This document shows, in pieces, positions 63,431 to 64,000 of a stretch of 64,000 nt of DNA. The translations under genes and the position numbers were made by a program. Positions within the stretch are counted from its first letter, which is position 1. Each line of letters opens with the position of its first letter. Source of the DNA: Thalassospira australica (lineage in GTDB: Bacteria; Pseudomonadota; Alphaproteobacteria; Rhodospirillales; Thalassospiraceae); assembly GCF_000763295.1 (NCBI RefSeq), contig NZ_JRJE01000032.1, positions 186,001-250,000 on the forward strand. Reading direction: 5' to 3'. The notes beneath the pieces were generated by a model. It was not told the DNA's origin, did not search any database, and saw only the letters and a list, made by a program, of their open reading frames with translations.

Positions 63431-64000
63431 TTAGTCCATATCAGGCCAAGGCCTGACATCCAGATCCGGCCAGATTTTCTGCCAACGGGCGGCCTTTGCT
63501 TCGTAAACAGCCCTTACTGGCAAAACCGGGTTCGGGATGATGCGACCTGCCATCACCGCACCAAGACCAAACGGCGCATAGATCCGATATGCCTCGTCTC
63601 CCTTACTCCCGGCTTTCTTGCGTAGGCCAATCGCTGTTGTCTTATAGGCAAAGCGGTCAATGCCGTCACTTGCAGCAGTGACCATGCCATAGTCCAAACC
63701 GAACTTTTCCAGATACCAGATCGGCACACGTGCCTGATTTCGGATTTCGACCGGGGCTGGTAAATCCGCAAACAATTCATCACCTTGACCGATCACATGA
63801 TCTTCTGCCGTCCAGGATGTATCAGGGTCGAAATAAAACAGATCGTAATCTGCGATGTCGGCATCAGGTTTTCGACCGGCACGCATGTTCCAGATCGTCT
63901 GGGCCAGACACCCGGCCGTCAGCCACCAGTCTTCGATGCCAGATTGCGCAAATCGATCCAGAATGGTGCAGGTAACAGGGTTTTGCAGGGTAGCATCCAG
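63431..64000 (-). CDS. Nucleotidyltransferase family protein (DUF925/COG3575-like), 5' truncated
   Basis: The frame stays open from the stop to the end of the window, so the start lies beyond it; 189 residues are visible. The region before the first ATG reads WWLTAGCLAQTIWN, followed by IADYDLFYFDPDTSW and YLEKFGLDY. These are the GC..QT.WN and D.DL.YFD landmarks of the COG3575 nucleotidyltransferase-like family, whose activity is not known. It converges with hldE. Confidence 0.75.
   Translation of the reverse strand: MDATLQNPVTCTILDRFAQSGIEDWWLTAGCLAQTIWNMRAGRKPDADIADYDLFYFDPDTSWTAEDHVIGQGDELFADLPAPVEIRNQARVPIWYLEKFGLDYGMVTAASDGIDRFAYKTTAIGLRKKAGSKGDEAYRIYAPFGLGAVMAGRIIPNPVLPVRAVYEAKAARWQKIWPDLDVRPWPDMD

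Overview
This window is a chromosomal segment of about 55% G+C from an alphaproteobacterium. The block FYDLN-domain protein / aroA / cmk / rpsA / sppA / ihfB / lapA-like / pyrF is a typical alphaproteobacterial gene order. Together with two chemoreceptors, a TRAP transporter, LPS-heptose genes and a large cob set, it suggests a free-living Rhodospirillales member, most like Thalassospira. That genus placement is inference from memory of gene content, not from a search. No transposase, integrase, phage gene or CRISPR array was seen.

Layout. 1-2 kb: a truncated TSUP transporter converging on an MFS exporter. 2.2-10.1 kb: the housekeeping block on the minus strand, with the divergent FYDLN protein and then tRNA-Ala(GGC). 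10.3-20.2 kb: small-molecule metabolism and regulators (YtoQ, aminotransferase with a TetR regulator, 2-hydroxyacid dehydrogenase, class II aldolase, two methyltransferases, a YeeE/YedE half-transporter pair, a glutamine amidotransferase). 20.3-26 kb: a membrane/ferredoxin/nucleotide-cyclase fusion, an hsp20-DUF1150 operon with a sigma32-type promoter and a ROSE-like leader, an MBL hydrolase, two MITE-like inverted-repeat elements and a soluble PAS chemoreceptor. 26.7-33.4 kb: a YcgN protein, cobB, SCO, a TauE/SafE-type protein, cobA, and divergent cbiD-cobK. 33.7-46.5 kb: a transmembrane chemoreceptor, a TRAP transporter divergent from a DapA-like aldolase and GntR regulator, NAD(P)-binding proteins, a TPR protein, an orphan PstS-like protein, a methyltransferase and a GST. 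46.7-59.7 kb: the second cobalamin cluster (cobQ, cobO, cobN, cobW, cobU behind a cobalamin riboswitch; cobC, cobS, cobT). 59.7-64 kb: a degenerate EAL-like protein, gmhA-hldE for ADP-heptose, and a truncated nucleotidyltransferase-family gene.

How the parts work together. Twelve genes cover uroporphyrinogen methylation (CobA), ring C1 methylation and deacylation (CbiD), precorrin-6A reduction (CobK), a,c-amidation (CobB), cobalt insertion (CobN with CobW), adenosylation (CobO), remaining amidations (CobQ) and nucleotide-loop assembly (CobU, CobS, CobT, CobC). CobN implies the late-cobalt aerobic route, yet C1 methylation is by CbiD instead of CobF. The TRAP transporter, aldolase and GntR regulator look like one uptake and catabolism module controlled from a single palindromic divergent promoter. 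The hsp20 leader carries signs of both transcriptional and RNA-thermometer heat control.

The least expected items are: a 275-bp element that can fold into a three-way junction and sits between a chemoreceptor stop codon and its terminator; the ROSE-like thermometer; the ferredoxin-linked cyclase; and the divergent TRAP/aldolase promoter with an operator inside its spacer.
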